Positions 38,051 through 46,499 of a stretch of DNA of 64,000 nucleotides are shown piece by piece. The DNA is from Methylotenera versatilis 301. Lineage in GTDB: Bacteria > Pseudomonadota > Gammaproteobacteria > Burkholderiales > Methylophilaceae. The notes under the pieces are model-generated. The model saw nothing but the letters and a program-made list of their open reading frames with translations, did not search any database and was not told where the DNA came from. A program made the translations under genes and the position numbers. The DNA lies in assembly GCF_000093025.1 (NCBI RefSeq), contig NC_014207.1, forward strand, positions 1,302,001-1,366,000. Direction: 5' to 3'. The stretch's first letter is position 1; each line of letters begins with the position of its first letter.

Positions 38051-38605
38051 ATGCGTCATTTTCTTTTACTGCCAGTTCTACTGCTGATTGTGAGTGGCTG
38101 TAGTGCAGTAAAGCCAGCGATATCAGAGAATATTGCCTTACAAGGTCAAGTACGTGCGGGTATGCCAGCAATAGACAACACTACTGCGATTTATGAGTTG
38201 GCGGTGCATGATGGTGTGAGTTATCAAGATGTGGTTGACAGTCTTAAAAGTCTCTCCGAAGGCAAGAACTTTGTTAATCCTGCTAATTTTCCTATTGGTG
38301 AGCACATCAAAAAACGTGGTATAGATCCGCAAGGCATCAAGGAAGTGCATAGCTTCTGTAATTTGAGTTTGGGCACTGATATTTTCTTAGATCATCCCGA
38401 GTTTTTGGTATTCGCACCTTGTCGCATAGCGATATATGAAAAGCCAGATGCAAACAAAAAGCTAAAACTGTTCATTGGTTTAGCGAGACCAACGTTTGAT
38501 TTAAAAAGTATCAAAAATCCAACGCCACGCGCCCAGAAAGCTGCTCAAGAGCTAGAAAATACCTTACTGGAAATTATAGATAAAGCGAGCAAGGGAGATA
38601 TTTAA
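38051..38605 (+). CDS. DUF302-family lipoprotein
   Basis: This 184-residue protein has a lipobox (LLIVSGC, Cys17), so it is probably a lipid-anchored envelope protein. The rest follows the DUF302 pattern: a YELAVHDGVSYQDVVDSLK opening, HSFCNLSLG, and FAPCRIAIYE with LKLFIGLARP near the end. DUF302 proteins are small alpha/beta proteins of unknown function. It starts 16 bp after cysB with a GGAG ribosome site, so it is cotranscribed with it, an unusual pairing. Confidence 0.85.
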   Translation: MRHFLLLPVLLLIVSGCSAVKPAISENIALQGQVRAGMPAIDNTTAIYELAVHDGVSYQDVVDSLKSLSEGKNFVNPANFPIGEHIKKRGIDPQGIKEVHSFCNLSLGTDIFLDHPEFLVFAPCRIAIYEKPDANKKLKLFIGLARPTFDLKSIKNPTPRAQKAAQELENTLLEIIDKASKGDI

Positions 38606-38643
38606 TAAGTTGTAATGTTTGTGTGGTCAAAACTACTGATCAT

Positions 38644-38677
38644 AAAAAAAGAGCCAACTTATTAGGTTGGCTCTTTT
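38644..38677 (+). terminator. Bidirectional intrinsic terminator
   Basis: AAAAGAGCCAAC (38647-38658) pairs with GTTGGCTCTTTT (38666-38677) around a 7-nt loop, with T residues after it on both strands. It ends both the cysB-DUF302 transcript and the convergent xoxF transcript. Confidence 0.93.
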
Positions 38678-38698
38678 CGTTTACTTATTGCTTATCAA

Positions 38699-40585
38699 CT
38701 ACAAGCTAAATACGTTCATAGCACCGCCACCTGGAGCAGCATTGTATTTAGTTAACTCTTTGTAACCACCAGCAGCACCAAGGCCGTCGGTTTCATTGGT
38801 TAAGCCAAGGTTCATTGCCACGCCAGCCCAGCCACCAATACCTGATAGCACAGCAACGTATTGTTTACCTTTATGACCATATGTAATGGCATTGCCAACC
38901 ACGCCAGAACCTACCTGGAATTTCCAAAGCTCTTTACCTGTTTTGGCATCAAGCGCTTTAACCCAACGATCTAACGTACCGTAGAACACTAAATCAGAAG
39001 CCGTAACTAAAGCACCGCCCCAAGCTGAGAACTTCTCTTTGTTATACCAAGCAGATTTACCTGTTAGACCGTTCCAGGCCATAAAGCCACCCATCACGCC
39101 ATCAGGGCCTGCAAACATGGTCAGGGTTGAACCAACCCATGGTTGACCAGCTACGTATTTAGATTCTACTGGCTCATAAGTCATACACACATGGTTAAGC
39201 GGCACATAGAACATTTTTGTTTTAGGTGAGAACGCTGAAGGTTGCTCATCTTTAACGCCTAATGCTGATGGGCAGATGCCTTTAGCGTTATAGTCTTGGT
39301 GAGTTGAGTATTTTGGATCTTTAATCGGCACACCTGATTTCATGTCGATAGAAGTTGCCCAGTTCACAAATGGGTTCATTTTTTGCGCAACTAATAAAGT
39401 ACCGTTAGTGCGATCAAATGTATAACCAAAACCGTTACGGTCGAAATGTGAAGCTAGTTTCTTGCCATTAGCATCCCACAACACAACCTCATTCATACCA
39501 TCATAATCCCACTCATCGTGTGGCGTCATTTGGTAACCCCATTTTGCGACGCCGGTGTCTAAGTCACGTGCAAAAATCGTCATAGACCATTTATTATCAC
39601 CTGGGCGTACATCTGGATTCCACGTACCAGGGTTACCCGTACCGTAGTACATCAAATTAAGTGCTGGATCATATGAGTACCAACCCCATGTTGGGCCGCC
39701 ACCTGTTTGCCAGCCATCTTTTCTAGCTTGTGGTTTTAACCAAGTTCTTACACCTAGATTAGCTTCTGGGTATTTTAAGTTTTCTTTAGGAATAGCCTTG
39801 AATGAACCACCTAATTTGTTACCGCCATTTACATCTTCGTAAACTGATAATGCGCTGTAATGTGGATTTGCTTTATTGAAATCTTTACCAATCAACATTT
39901 CCTCATCTGGGCCTGTGCTGTATGCACGCCAAACCAACGCACCATCTTTAATGTTGTAGGCTGAGATGTAGCAACGTACGCCAAACTCACCACCTGAACA
40001 GCCAGTGATTACTTTGTCTTTAAACACGTGTGGAGCATTGGTGTTTGATGAGCCTGATTTAGGATCAGTGACTTTGGTATCCCAAATGGCTTTACCTGTT
40101 TTGGCATCTAATGCAACTAAAACACCGTCATTCTGTTGCAAGAAAATCTTGCCATCGCCGTAACCTAAACCTTTGTTGACATTGTCGCAACACAATACTG
40201 CTTGAACGCTAGCATCTTGTTTTGGAAAGTATGACCAAACGATTTTTTGATCATTATTTAAGTCTAAAGCATATACGTTATTTGGAAATGCAGTATGGAC
40301 GTACATAATGTCGCCAACAACTAATGGTGCACCTTCGTGACCACGGTTAACACCAGTCGCGAATGTCCAAGCAAGTTTTAATTTCTTAACATTGCTTTTG
40401 TTGATTTGTGACAAACGGCTATAACCTGTATTGCTGTAATCTTTACGTGGTTGAGTCCACTGATTATCATCGTTCATCAGTTTTAATTGTTCGTCATCAG
40501 CAAAAGCGGGTGTGCTCATTAGGCCCAAAAGTCCTGCACTTAACGCTAGACCAGCACCAAATTTACGTTTAAATTGATGGTTCAT
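38699..40585 (-). CDS. xoxF: Lanthanide-dependent methanol dehydrogenase XoxF (PQQ)
   Basis: Periplasmic quinoprotein that oxidises methanol to formaldehyde or formate. It has 628 residues with a signal peptide cleaved after Ala29 (TPAFA). The vicinal disulfide is Cys132-Cys133. Metal ligands by family comparison are Glu200 (SGGEFG), Asn318 (GTGNPG) and Asp360; the extra Asp362 in DEWDYDGMN is the residue that distinguishes XoxF from calcium-type MxaF. I start at ATG 40585, which has GAGGA upstream; the TTG at 40597 lies before that ribosome site. No xoxG cytochrome or xoxJ gene is adjacent. An exact sigma-54 promoter lies upstream. Confidence 0.96.
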   Translation of the reverse strand: MNHQFKRKFGAGLALSAGLLGLMSTPAFADDEQLKLMNDDNQWTQPRKDYSNTGYSRLSQINKSNVKKLKLAWTFATGVNRGHEGAPLVVGDIMYVHTAFPNNVYALDLNNDQKIVWSYFPKQDASVQAVLCCDNVNKGLGYGDGKIFLQQNDGVLVALDAKTGKAIWDTKVTDPKSGSSNTNAPHVFKDKVITGCSGGEFGVRCYISAYNIKDGALVWRAYSTGPDEEMLIGKDFNKANPHYSALSVYEDVNGGNKLGGSFKAIPKENLKYPEANLGVRTWLKPQARKDGWQTGGGPTWGWYSYDPALNLMYYGTGNPGTWNPDVRPGDNKWSMTIFARDLDTGVAKWGYQMTPHDEWDYDGMNEVVLWDANGKKLASHFDRNGFGYTFDRTNGTLLVAQKMNPFVNWATSIDMKSGVPIKDPKYSTHQDYNAKGICPSALGVKDEQPSAFSPKTKMFYVPLNHVCMTYEPVESKYVAGQPWVGSTLTMFAGPDGVMGGFMAWNGLTGKSAWYNKEKFSAWGGALVTASDLVFYGTLDRWVKALDAKTGKELWKFQVGSGVVGNAITYGHKGKQYVAVLSGIGGWAGVAMNLGLTNETDGLGAAGGYKELTKYNAAPGGGAMNVFSL

Positions 40586-40680
40586 ATTTATCCTCAAATA
40601 TAATATTTTTTAAGTTGTGTGTTGCTCATGTCGCGCATTGAACGATATTTGTAACAATGTGACTGTTGCAATGAAGTTAT

Positions 40681-40696
40681 TGCAATTGATGTGCCA
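40681..40696 (-). promoter_or_regulatory. Sigma-54 promoter of xoxF
   Basis: On the minus strand the sequence reads TGGCAC, five bases, TTGCA: the -24 element at 40696-40691 and the -12 element at 40685-40681, an exact consensus match with exact spacing. It would start transcription near 40669, giving xoxF a leader of about 85 nt. The divergent gene encodes a sigma-54 activator. Confidence 0.8.
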
Positions 40697-40751
40697 ACAT
40701 CAAAAATTGGCAATATAAAGTGGCTTTAGCTGAATAAAATGGTTTAAAATC

Positions 40752-40764
40752 AATCAACTATTTT
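40752..40764 (+). promoter_or_regulatory. Possible IHF site between xoxF activator sites and promoter
   Basis: AATCAACTATTTT matches the IHF consensus WATCAANNNNTTR except at the last base. It lies about halfway between the sigma-54 promoter and the palindrome at 40834-40845, where a DNA-bending protein would be expected. The match to one degenerate site is weak evidence on its own. Confidence 0.35.
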
Positions 40765-40813
40765 TATTGAATGTTCATCTACGTTGATGGGATATTCATT
40801 AATTTTTTAATAC

Positions 40814-40855
40814 TGTGTCAATATTGAACAATGTGTCACGTGACAGTTGTTCAAT
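40814..40855. promoter_or_regulatory. Palindromic activator-binding candidate upstream of xoxF
   Basis: TGTCACGTGACA (40834-40845) is a perfect 12-bp palindrome. It is flanked by ATTGAACAA (40823-40831) and its reverse complement TTGTTCAAT (40847-40855). TGTGTCA occurs at 40814-40820 and again at 40832-40838. The centre is about 145-160 bp from the sigma-54 element, a usual distance for enhancer-binding proteins. It lies 39 bp before the regulator's own start, so self-regulation is also possible. Confidence 0.6.
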
Positions 40856-40893
40856 AAAGTTACTTACCCGAATTGGAAGTTTTACCCAAGTCA

Positions 40894-42819
40894 ATGAATC
40901 ATTTTTCGATAGATCGCCCGCAGAGCGTTTCGCAAGCCAGAAACGACTTCTTAACCAGAGGCAATGTAGAACAAGGCAGTATTGCTGAAGCCATAGAGCG
41001 CTCGTGGCGGCGCTGCCTTGCCAATGGCGTCAATGCCAACTCTCCATCTAATTTAGAAGTCATTACTGCACAAGAACTTGCGCTTAAGCGTGAACAAAAT
41101 CGCCAACTGCTTTCACTTGCTTTGCCCGAAATGGAAACTCTAAACGAGCAAATTGCACATACGCGTAATATTGTGATTTTGACGGATGACCAAGGGGTTA
41201 TTTTAAATAGCCTAGGCGGTCATCATTTGCTAAGAGAAGAGCAACGCATTGCCTTGTCACCGGGCGCATCTTGGCGTGAAGACCATCGTGGGACGAATGC
41301 TATCGGCACTGTGTTGATAGAACAATCCGCCATGACAGTGCAGGGCGCAGAACACTTTATGGCTTATCATCATTCGCTGAGCTGTTCTGCTGTGCCTATT
41401 TTTGGCGCTAAAAATCAGCTGATTGCAACGCTAGATGTATCGAATGACTCGAACACTTCGCAGCAGCACACGTTGGCGTTAGTCAAAATGTCTGCGCAGA
41501 TGATTGAAAATAGGCTTTTCTTAGCCAGCCATCAAAGCGATATCGTCTTACATTTTCATGCGCGACCTGAGTTTATCGGCACCCTTTGGGAAGGCGTTGC
41601 TATGTTTAGTGAAGCAGGGCAACTGGTAGCGACGAACCGTAGCGGGCAATTTCAACTCAGCCTAAATTCGCAAAATAGCCAGACGGTGGATTTTGAAAAT
41701 ATCTTTGATATTCCGCTCGCAAGTTTACTCAGACAAATGAATGGTGCTGACAAGTTAATCGTGCCATTACGATTGAACAATGGCGCGCGTCTTTATGTGA
41801 AAGTTGAAACTTTACATAAACAGCAGCAATCATCAGTGGCGACACGTGAAGTGAAAAGAGCGAGTGCGGCTAATTTAGATTTATTGAATAGCGGCGATGC
41901 TAAAGTTGCACATGCGATTCAACAAGTTAAAAAAGTGCTGAACCGTGATATTCCTATTTTGATTCAAGGTGAAACAGGTGTGGGCAAAGAGCTATTCGCC
42001 CGCGCGATTCATGAGGCAAGTCCGCAACACAAAGGGCCGTGGATAGCGGTCAATTGCGCAGCCTTGCCAGAAGGCTTAATTGAAGCGGAGCTATTTGGCT
42101 ATGAGGAAGGCGCATTTACTGGCGCTAAGCGTAAGGGTAGTGCGGGTAAGATAGAGCAAGCAGATGGCGGAACGCTATTTCTGGACGAAATCGGTGATAT
42201 GCCGCTGGCATTGCAAGCACGCTTATTACGCGTTCTTCAAGAGCGTAAAGTCACGCCTTTAGGCAGCACAAAATCTATTCCAGTGAACTTTGCATTGGTA
42301 AGCGCCACTAATCAAAAGTTGAAAGAAAAAGTCGAATCTGGCGAGTTTAGAAGTGACTTATATTATCGCTTAAATGGCTTGAGCGTGGCCTTGCCCGCAC
42401 TGCGAGATCGTACTGATTTACAGGCACTCATTGATGTCATTCTTCAGGTGGAACAAACCAGTGACATTAATATTTCTCCTAAAGTGATGGGGATATTTAA
42501 GACGCATCCTTGGCCAGGTAATATTCGACAATTACACAATGTGCTGAGAACCGCATTAGCACTTGCAGATGGCGAGGAGGTTGCTGAAACACACCTTACG
42601 CAAGATTTTATTGATGAACTGCAAGACTTAAATCTAGGCAATGTACTACGACCTAAAATAGCAGCGTCGCAAACTTTGGCTTTAGAGGATTTAGCTGAAG
42701 ATGCCATTCGTTCGACCATGCAGCAGCATGCTGGCAATGTCTCAGCAGTGGCGCGCCAGCTTGGTATTAGCCGTAATACGTTGTATCGAAAATTGAAATT
42801 AATCGGGCTGATTTCTTAG
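40894..42819 (+). CDS. Sigma-54-dependent transcriptional activator, AcoR type
   Basis: This 641-residue protein has an N-terminal sensory region with a GAF-like domain (about residues 70-220), a central AAA+ domain (about 330-550) with Walker A GETGVGKE (about 359), the sigma-54 contact loop GAFTGA (about 406) and Walker B GTLFLDEIGD, and a C-terminal Fis-type HTH (VSAVARQLGISRNTLYRKL). The overall build is that of AcoR, which regulates acetoin and alcohol metabolism. It is divergent from xoxF and probably activates it. The start at ATG 40894 is preferred to TTG 40873; neither has a clear ribosome site. Confidence 0.9.
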   Translation: MNHFSIDRPQSVSQARNDFLTRGNVEQGSIAEAIERSWRRCLANGVNANSPSNLEVITAQELALKREQNRQLLSLALPEMETLNEQIAHTRNIVILTDDQGVILNSLGGHHLLREEQRIALSPGASWREDHRGTNAIGTVLIEQSAMTVQGAEHFMAYHHSLSCSAVPIFGAKNQLIATLDVSNDSNTSQQHTLALVKMSAQMIENRLFLASHQSDIVLHFHARPEFIGTLWEGVAMFSEAGQLVATNRSGQFQLSLNSQNSQTVDFENIFDIPLASLLRQMNGADKLIVPLRLNNGARLYVKVETLHKQQQSSVATREVKRASAANLDLLNSGDAKVAHAIQQVKKVLNRDIPILIQGETGVGKELFARAIHEASPQHKGPWIAVNCAALPEGLIEAELFGYEEGAFTGAKRKGSAGKIEQADGGTLFLDEIGDMPLALQARLLRVLQERKVTPLGSTKSIPVNFALVSATNQKLKEKVESGEFRSDLYYRLNGLSVALPALRDRTDLQALIDVILQVEQTSDINISPKVMGIFKTHPWPGNIRQLHNVLRTALALADGEEVAETHLTQDFIDELQDLNLGNVLRPKIAASQTLALEDLAEDAIRSTMQQHAGNVSAVARQLGISRNTLYRKLKLIGLIS

Positions 42820-42891
42820 ATTGATTCATCTGCGCTCTTGTAGGCTTATGATTAACGTCTAAATAAATTCATATGACTTAATATTTAGTTT

Positions 42892-42899
42892 GCTATAAT
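42892..42899 (+). promoter_or_regulatory. Extended -10 promoter adjacent to the zinc-cluster start
   Basis: TGCTATAAT (TG at 42891-42892 followed by TATAAT 42894-42899) is a perfect extended -10. The start of transcription would fall at or next to the ATG at 42906, and no ribosome site precedes that ATG. A leaderless message is therefore possible. The sequence upstream repeats ATAAATTCAT on either side of it. Confidence 0.5.
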
Positions 42900-42905
42900 A
42901 AATTC

Positions 42906-43250
42906 ATGATGCGTCGTTCATTTCTGACCTTATTCTTTGCTGTGCTGCTCATGTTTGGGCAGCAACAAGCAATGGTGCATGCTTATGTGCACACGGCAGA
43001 TTTGCAACAAAAGTCTTCCAATCAGCAGACTTCAAATCAAAAGTCTTCAAGTGAAGATAAGTCTACCAATCATGCTGAAGTGTGCGGAAAGTGCTTATCA
43101 CTTGCGGGCCTCACTGCAGCTATTGGTTCGCAAGCGCATATTCTCAATATTGCTTCAGGGCAATTTGAACTGTCGACGGTGTTACGCCAGTCCGTCGTTT
43201 CTACACATTTTTCTTCTTACCACTCGCGCGCCCCGCCTATCCTCGCTTAG
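42906..43250 (+). CDS. Small secreted Cys/His protein of the zinc-uptake cluster
   Basis: This 114-residue protein has a signal peptide (hydrophobic stretch about 5-20, ending near HAYVHT), a Ser/Gln/Lys-rich low-complexity stretch, then HAEVCGKCLSLAGL. The His-x3-Cys-x2-Cys pattern recalls DUF2946 proteins, often found beside metal-uptake genes, but I am not sure of the family. It heads the run to the outer-membrane protein and ABC genes, so a metal-related periplasmic role is likely (inference). Confidence 0.7.
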   Translation: MMRRSFLTLFFAVLLMFGQQQAMVHAYVHTADLQQKSSNQQTSNQKSSSEDKSTNHAEVCGKCLSLAGLTAAIGSQAHILNIASGQFELSTVLRQSVVSTHFSSYHSRAPPILA

Positions 43251-43316
43251 TACTTAAATCTTAATCCACTCCTGTTAAGGCGTGGCTTTATTCATTTTTG
43301 CAACGACGAGGTTCAC

Positions 43317-44663
43317 ATGTTCAATCAAAAAGTATTGGTGCGCGCCATTGCGCTTACCTTCTTGCTGCCTGCTGCAGCAAAAGCAAACGATAGTAACGAA
43401 TTAGAGGCATTACGTGCTGAAATTCAGCAAATGAAACAGAGTTATGAGTCGCGTATTCAGACCTTGGAATCACGCTTACAAACGACTGAAACAGTCGCGG
43501 GCGAGGCGGGTAAAAAGGCCGAAGAGGCCTCGGTACAAGCGAGTGCTAGACCAACTTCCAGCAATGCACTGAATCCGGATATTTCTTTAATTTTATCTGG
43601 TACTTATGCTAACCGTTCTCAAGATTCTAACTATCACATCACGGGCTTTCAGGCAGGTGGTGAAATTGGACCTGGCACCAAAGGATTTAATTTAGGTGAA
43701 TCTGAATTGGGGGTTTATGCCAGTGTAGATCCTAACTTCTATGGCGGTCTCAACTTAGCCCTAGCGCCAGACAATACCATAGGTGTGGAGGAGGCTTTTG
43801 TACAAACAACTACCTTGCCTTATGGCGTTACGCTTAAAGCCGGGCGATTCTTTTCCAGCATTGGCTATCTGAATGATCAACATGCCCACACTTGGGATTT
43901 TGTAGATAATCCATTGGCTTATCAGGCTTTTCTTGGCAATCAGTTTGGTGATGATGGTATACAGCTTAAGTGGTTAGCACCGACCGATATGTTTCTGGAA
44001 CTTGGGGCTGAATATGGCCGTGGACGCATTGCCGATACCGAAGGTCGAGATAAAAATGGCGGTGGCGCAGGCTCGCTGTTCGCCCATGTTGGTGGCGATT
44101 TAGGTGTTAGCAGTAGTTGGCGCGCGGGTTTGTCTTATCTGGAAGTTTCGCCTAAAGATAGATTGTCAAACGACATTGATGCCGTTGGTAATGATGTGAC
44201 CAATAGCTTTACTGGAAATAGTAAAGTTTGGCTAGCCGACTTTGTATGGAAATGGGCTCCTAATGGCAATGCGACCAATACCAGCTTCAAGTTGCAGGGT
44301 GAGTATCTGCATCGCAAAGAGAACGGTGATTTGACAAATGGCACTGGTATTAATAATTACACAGCATCGCAAGATGGTTGGTACTTACAAGGTGTTTATA
44401 AATTCCTGCCCTATTGGCGCGCTGGTTTGCGTTATGACCAATTGAACAGCGGTAGTGTTAATTATGGCGATAACGCGGCTAATCTAGCGAATAGTAGCTA
44501 CGACCCTAAACGCATCAGCGCCATGCTGGACTTTAGCCCAAGCGAATTTTCACGCATTCGTTTACAAGTATCTAGCGATAAGTCCCGCCAAGAAGCTACC
44601 GATAATCAAATATTCATCCAATACCAAATGAGCCTTGGCGCTCACGGCGCACACAAATATTAA
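43317..44663 (+). CDS. Outer-membrane beta-barrel protein of the zinc cluster
   Basis: This 448-residue protein has a signal peptide (cleavage near AKAND), an N-terminal coiled coil (about 24-75, LEALRAEIQQMKQSYESRIQ) and a long region of alternating polar/aromatic strands ending in an aromatic residue (Tyr), typical of outer-membrane barrels. Charged GRF and GEYL strand patterns recall phosphate-selective or general porins. It shares no plug domain with TonB receptors. A porin for metal chelates serving the downstream ABC system is an inference from position; znuA-like follows 10 bp later. Confidence 0.75.
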   Translation: MFNQKVLVRAIALTFLLPAAAKANDSNELEALRAEIQQMKQSYESRIQTLESRLQTTETVAGEAGKKAEEASVQASARPTSSNALNPDISLILSGTYANRSQDSNYHITGFQAGGEIGPGTKGFNLGESELGVYASVDPNFYGGLNLALAPDNTIGVEEAFVQTTTLPYGVTLKAGRFFSSIGYLNDQHAHTWDFVDNPLAYQAFLGNQFGDDGIQLKWLAPTDMFLELGAEYGRGRIADTEGRDKNGGGAGSLFAHVGGDLGVSSSWRAGLSYLEVSPKDRLSNDIDAVGNDVTNSFTGNSKVWLADFVWKWAPNGNATNTSFKLQGEYLHRKENGDLTNGTGINNYTASQDGWYLQGVYKFLPYWRAGLRYDQLNSGSVNYGDNAANLANSSYDPKRISAMLDFSPSEFSRIRLQVSSDKSRQEATDNQIFIQYQMSLGAHGAHKY

Positions 44664-44673
44664 GGAGATTTAG

Positions 44674-45579
44674 ATGAAACATATATTCAAAGCATTATCA
44701 CTCACTGTATTACTCGTCACAACACAATCTGCCCAAGCTGCACTTAATGTATTTGCCTGCGAGCCAGAGTGGGGCGCGCTTGCGCAAGAGCTTGGTGGCG
44801 ATAAAGTTGCAGTATTTACCGCTACCAACGCTATGCAAGATGTTCACCATATTGAAGCTAAACCAAGCTTAGTTGCACAGCTGCGTAAGGCAGATTTACT
44901 AGTATGTACGGGTTCAGAGCTGGAAATTGGCTGGTTGCCAGTATTGTTACGTCAAGCGGGCAATACTAATGTGCTAGCAGGCAAGGCAGGTAATTTTGAG
45001 GCTGCGCATTATGTGCGTATGTTAGAAATACCAAACCGTCTAGACCGAGCGGATGGTGACGTGCATCCAGGCGGCAATCCGCATATTCAAACCGATCCAC
45101 GCAATATTGCTAAAGTGGGCGATGCTCTGTCGCAGCGACTTTCAGAAATCGATGCGCCTAATGCTACGTTTTATCAGGCTAGGCATAAAGATTTTGCGCA
45201 ACGCTGGCAAGATGCGAGCAAGCGTTGGGAGACTCAGGCAGCGCCACTTAAAGGCATGGCTATCGTCGTACAGCACAAAGGCTTCCCCTATTTAGAAGAC
45301 TGGCTAGGTTTGCGTGAAGTGGCGACGCTGGAGCCAAAACCAGGCGTTGAGCCAACCAGTAGTCATCTTAGTGAGGTGCTTACGCAGTTGGAGCGCCAGC
45401 CGGCAAAGATGGTGATTCGAGCAGCATACAACAGCGAACGTCCATCGCAATGGTTATCAGAGAAAGCCAAGATTCCAGCGGTAGCGCTACCATTTACGGT
45501 AGGCGGGTCAGATCGTGCCAAAGACCTGTTTTCTTTATTTGACGACACCGTGCAACGACTTTTAGATGCCGCCAAATAA
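44674..45579 (+). CDS. Zinc/manganese-type ABC transporter substrate-binding protein
   Basis: This 301-residue periplasmic binding protein is of the cluster A-I (ZnuA/TroA) family. A signal peptide ends at AQAA; histidine ligands are expected in AMQDVHHIEAKPS (His58/59) and GGNPHIQTDPRN; PKPGVEPTSSHLSEV is the conserved C-terminal segment. It lacks the long His-rich loop of classical ZnuA. A GGAG site lies just before the ATG. The metal cannot be fixed by sequence; zinc is most likely. Confidence 0.88.
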   Translation: MKHIFKALSLTVLLVTTQSAQAALNVFACEPEWGALAQELGGDKVAVFTATNAMQDVHHIEAKPSLVAQLRKADLLVCTGSELEIGWLPVLLRQAGNTNVLAGKAGNFEAAHYVRMLEIPNRLDRADGDVHPGGNPHIQTDPRNIAKVGDALSQRLSEIDAPNATFYQARHKDFAQRWQDASKRWETQAAPLKGMAIVVQHKGFPYLEDWLGLREVATLEPKPGVEPTSSHLSEVLTQLERQPAKMVIRAAYNSERPSQWLSEKAKIPAVALPFTVGGSDRAKDLFSLFDDTVQRLLDAAK

Positions 45580-45629
45580 AACTTAATGACCATTTTTATT
45601 GCCAATAGATTGACCTACGGAGTGTACTC

Positions 45630-46397
45630 ATGAATCTTGATACCTTAAATCTTAACATCCTTGGCCCAGCATTTTTAGCTGGCTTATTAGTATTGGCGAC
45701 GCATGTGCCACTCGGGCAGCAAGTGCTTAAGCGAGGCATTGTGTTTATCGACCTCGCGGTGGCACAAATTGCTGCTTTGGGCGTGATTGCTGCCGATGCA
45801 ATGGGTTGGGAGCCGCAAGGTATCAAGGTGCAAATTGCTGCAGTGTGCGCTGCTTTACTGGGCGCATTACTACTCACTTGGACAGAAAAAAAGTGGCCAG
45901 AAGTTCAGGAGGCATTAATCGGCGTATTTTTTGTGTTGGCAGCCAGCGCGGGCATACTTTTGCTCGCTAACAATCCGCACGGCGGCGAGCATTTAAAGGA
46001 TTTATTAGCAGGTCAGATTCTTTGGGTCAGCATGAGCCAGTTGTTACCTGTTTCACTACTTACAGTGCTTATTTTAGCCGCTTGGTTTGGTTTAAAAGAT
46101 AAAATGGGTCGAGCAGGTTTTTATGGATTATTTGCTCTAGCAGTCACCGCTTCAGTGCAAATGGTTGGCATATATTTAGTATTTTCCAGCTTAATTATTC
46201 CTGCACTTGCCGTGCGAAATTGGTCAGAATCAAGAAAAATGTTAGGCGCATACTTAATCGGCGCAACTGCTTATGTGCTGGGTTTAGCTGTTTCAGCCAT
46301 CTTTGATCTGCCTTCAGGTGCTGTTATTGTTTGGTGTCTGGCGGCGGTGGGTGTGTTAGCTAATGTGTTTATTGCCAAATCTAAAGCTAATATTTAA
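45630..46397 (+). CDS. Metal ABC transporter permease (ZnuB-like)
   Basis: This 255-residue integral membrane protein of the ABC-3 family has about eight to nine helices. The first has LGQQVLKRGIVFIDLAVAQIAALG, the family's coupling region, and SSLIIPALAVRNWSE is conserved near the end. It lies 50 bp after the binding protein. No ATPase gene follows: the next gene is a chemoreceptor, so the ATPase must be encoded elsewhere or shared. Confidence 0.9.
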   Translation: MNLDTLNLNILGPAFLAGLLVLATHVPLGQQVLKRGIVFIDLAVAQIAALGVIAADAMGWEPQGIKVQIAAVCAALLGALLLTWTEKKWPEVQEALIGVFFVLAASAGILLLANNPHGGEHLKDLLAGQILWVSMSQLLPVSLLTVLILAAWFGLKDKMGRAGFYGLFALAVTASVQMVGIYLVFSSLIIPALAVRNWSESRKMLGAYLIGATAYVLGLAVSAIFDLPSGAVIVWCLAAVGVLANVFIAKSKANI

Positions 46398-46499
46398 GAC
46401 AGTCTAGATTGCCTGATTTAACTGAATACTTTTATTTAATTCAATTAGTTATATGTTCCATATAGCTGCACTCACTTAATTTTCACACGTTTTGTTTAG

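Noticed and set aside
42937-43257. 106-aa plus-strand frame overlapping the small Cys/His gene
   Set aside because: It overlaps almost completely in another frame; the frame starting at 42906 has a clear signal peptide and the HxxxCxxC motif.
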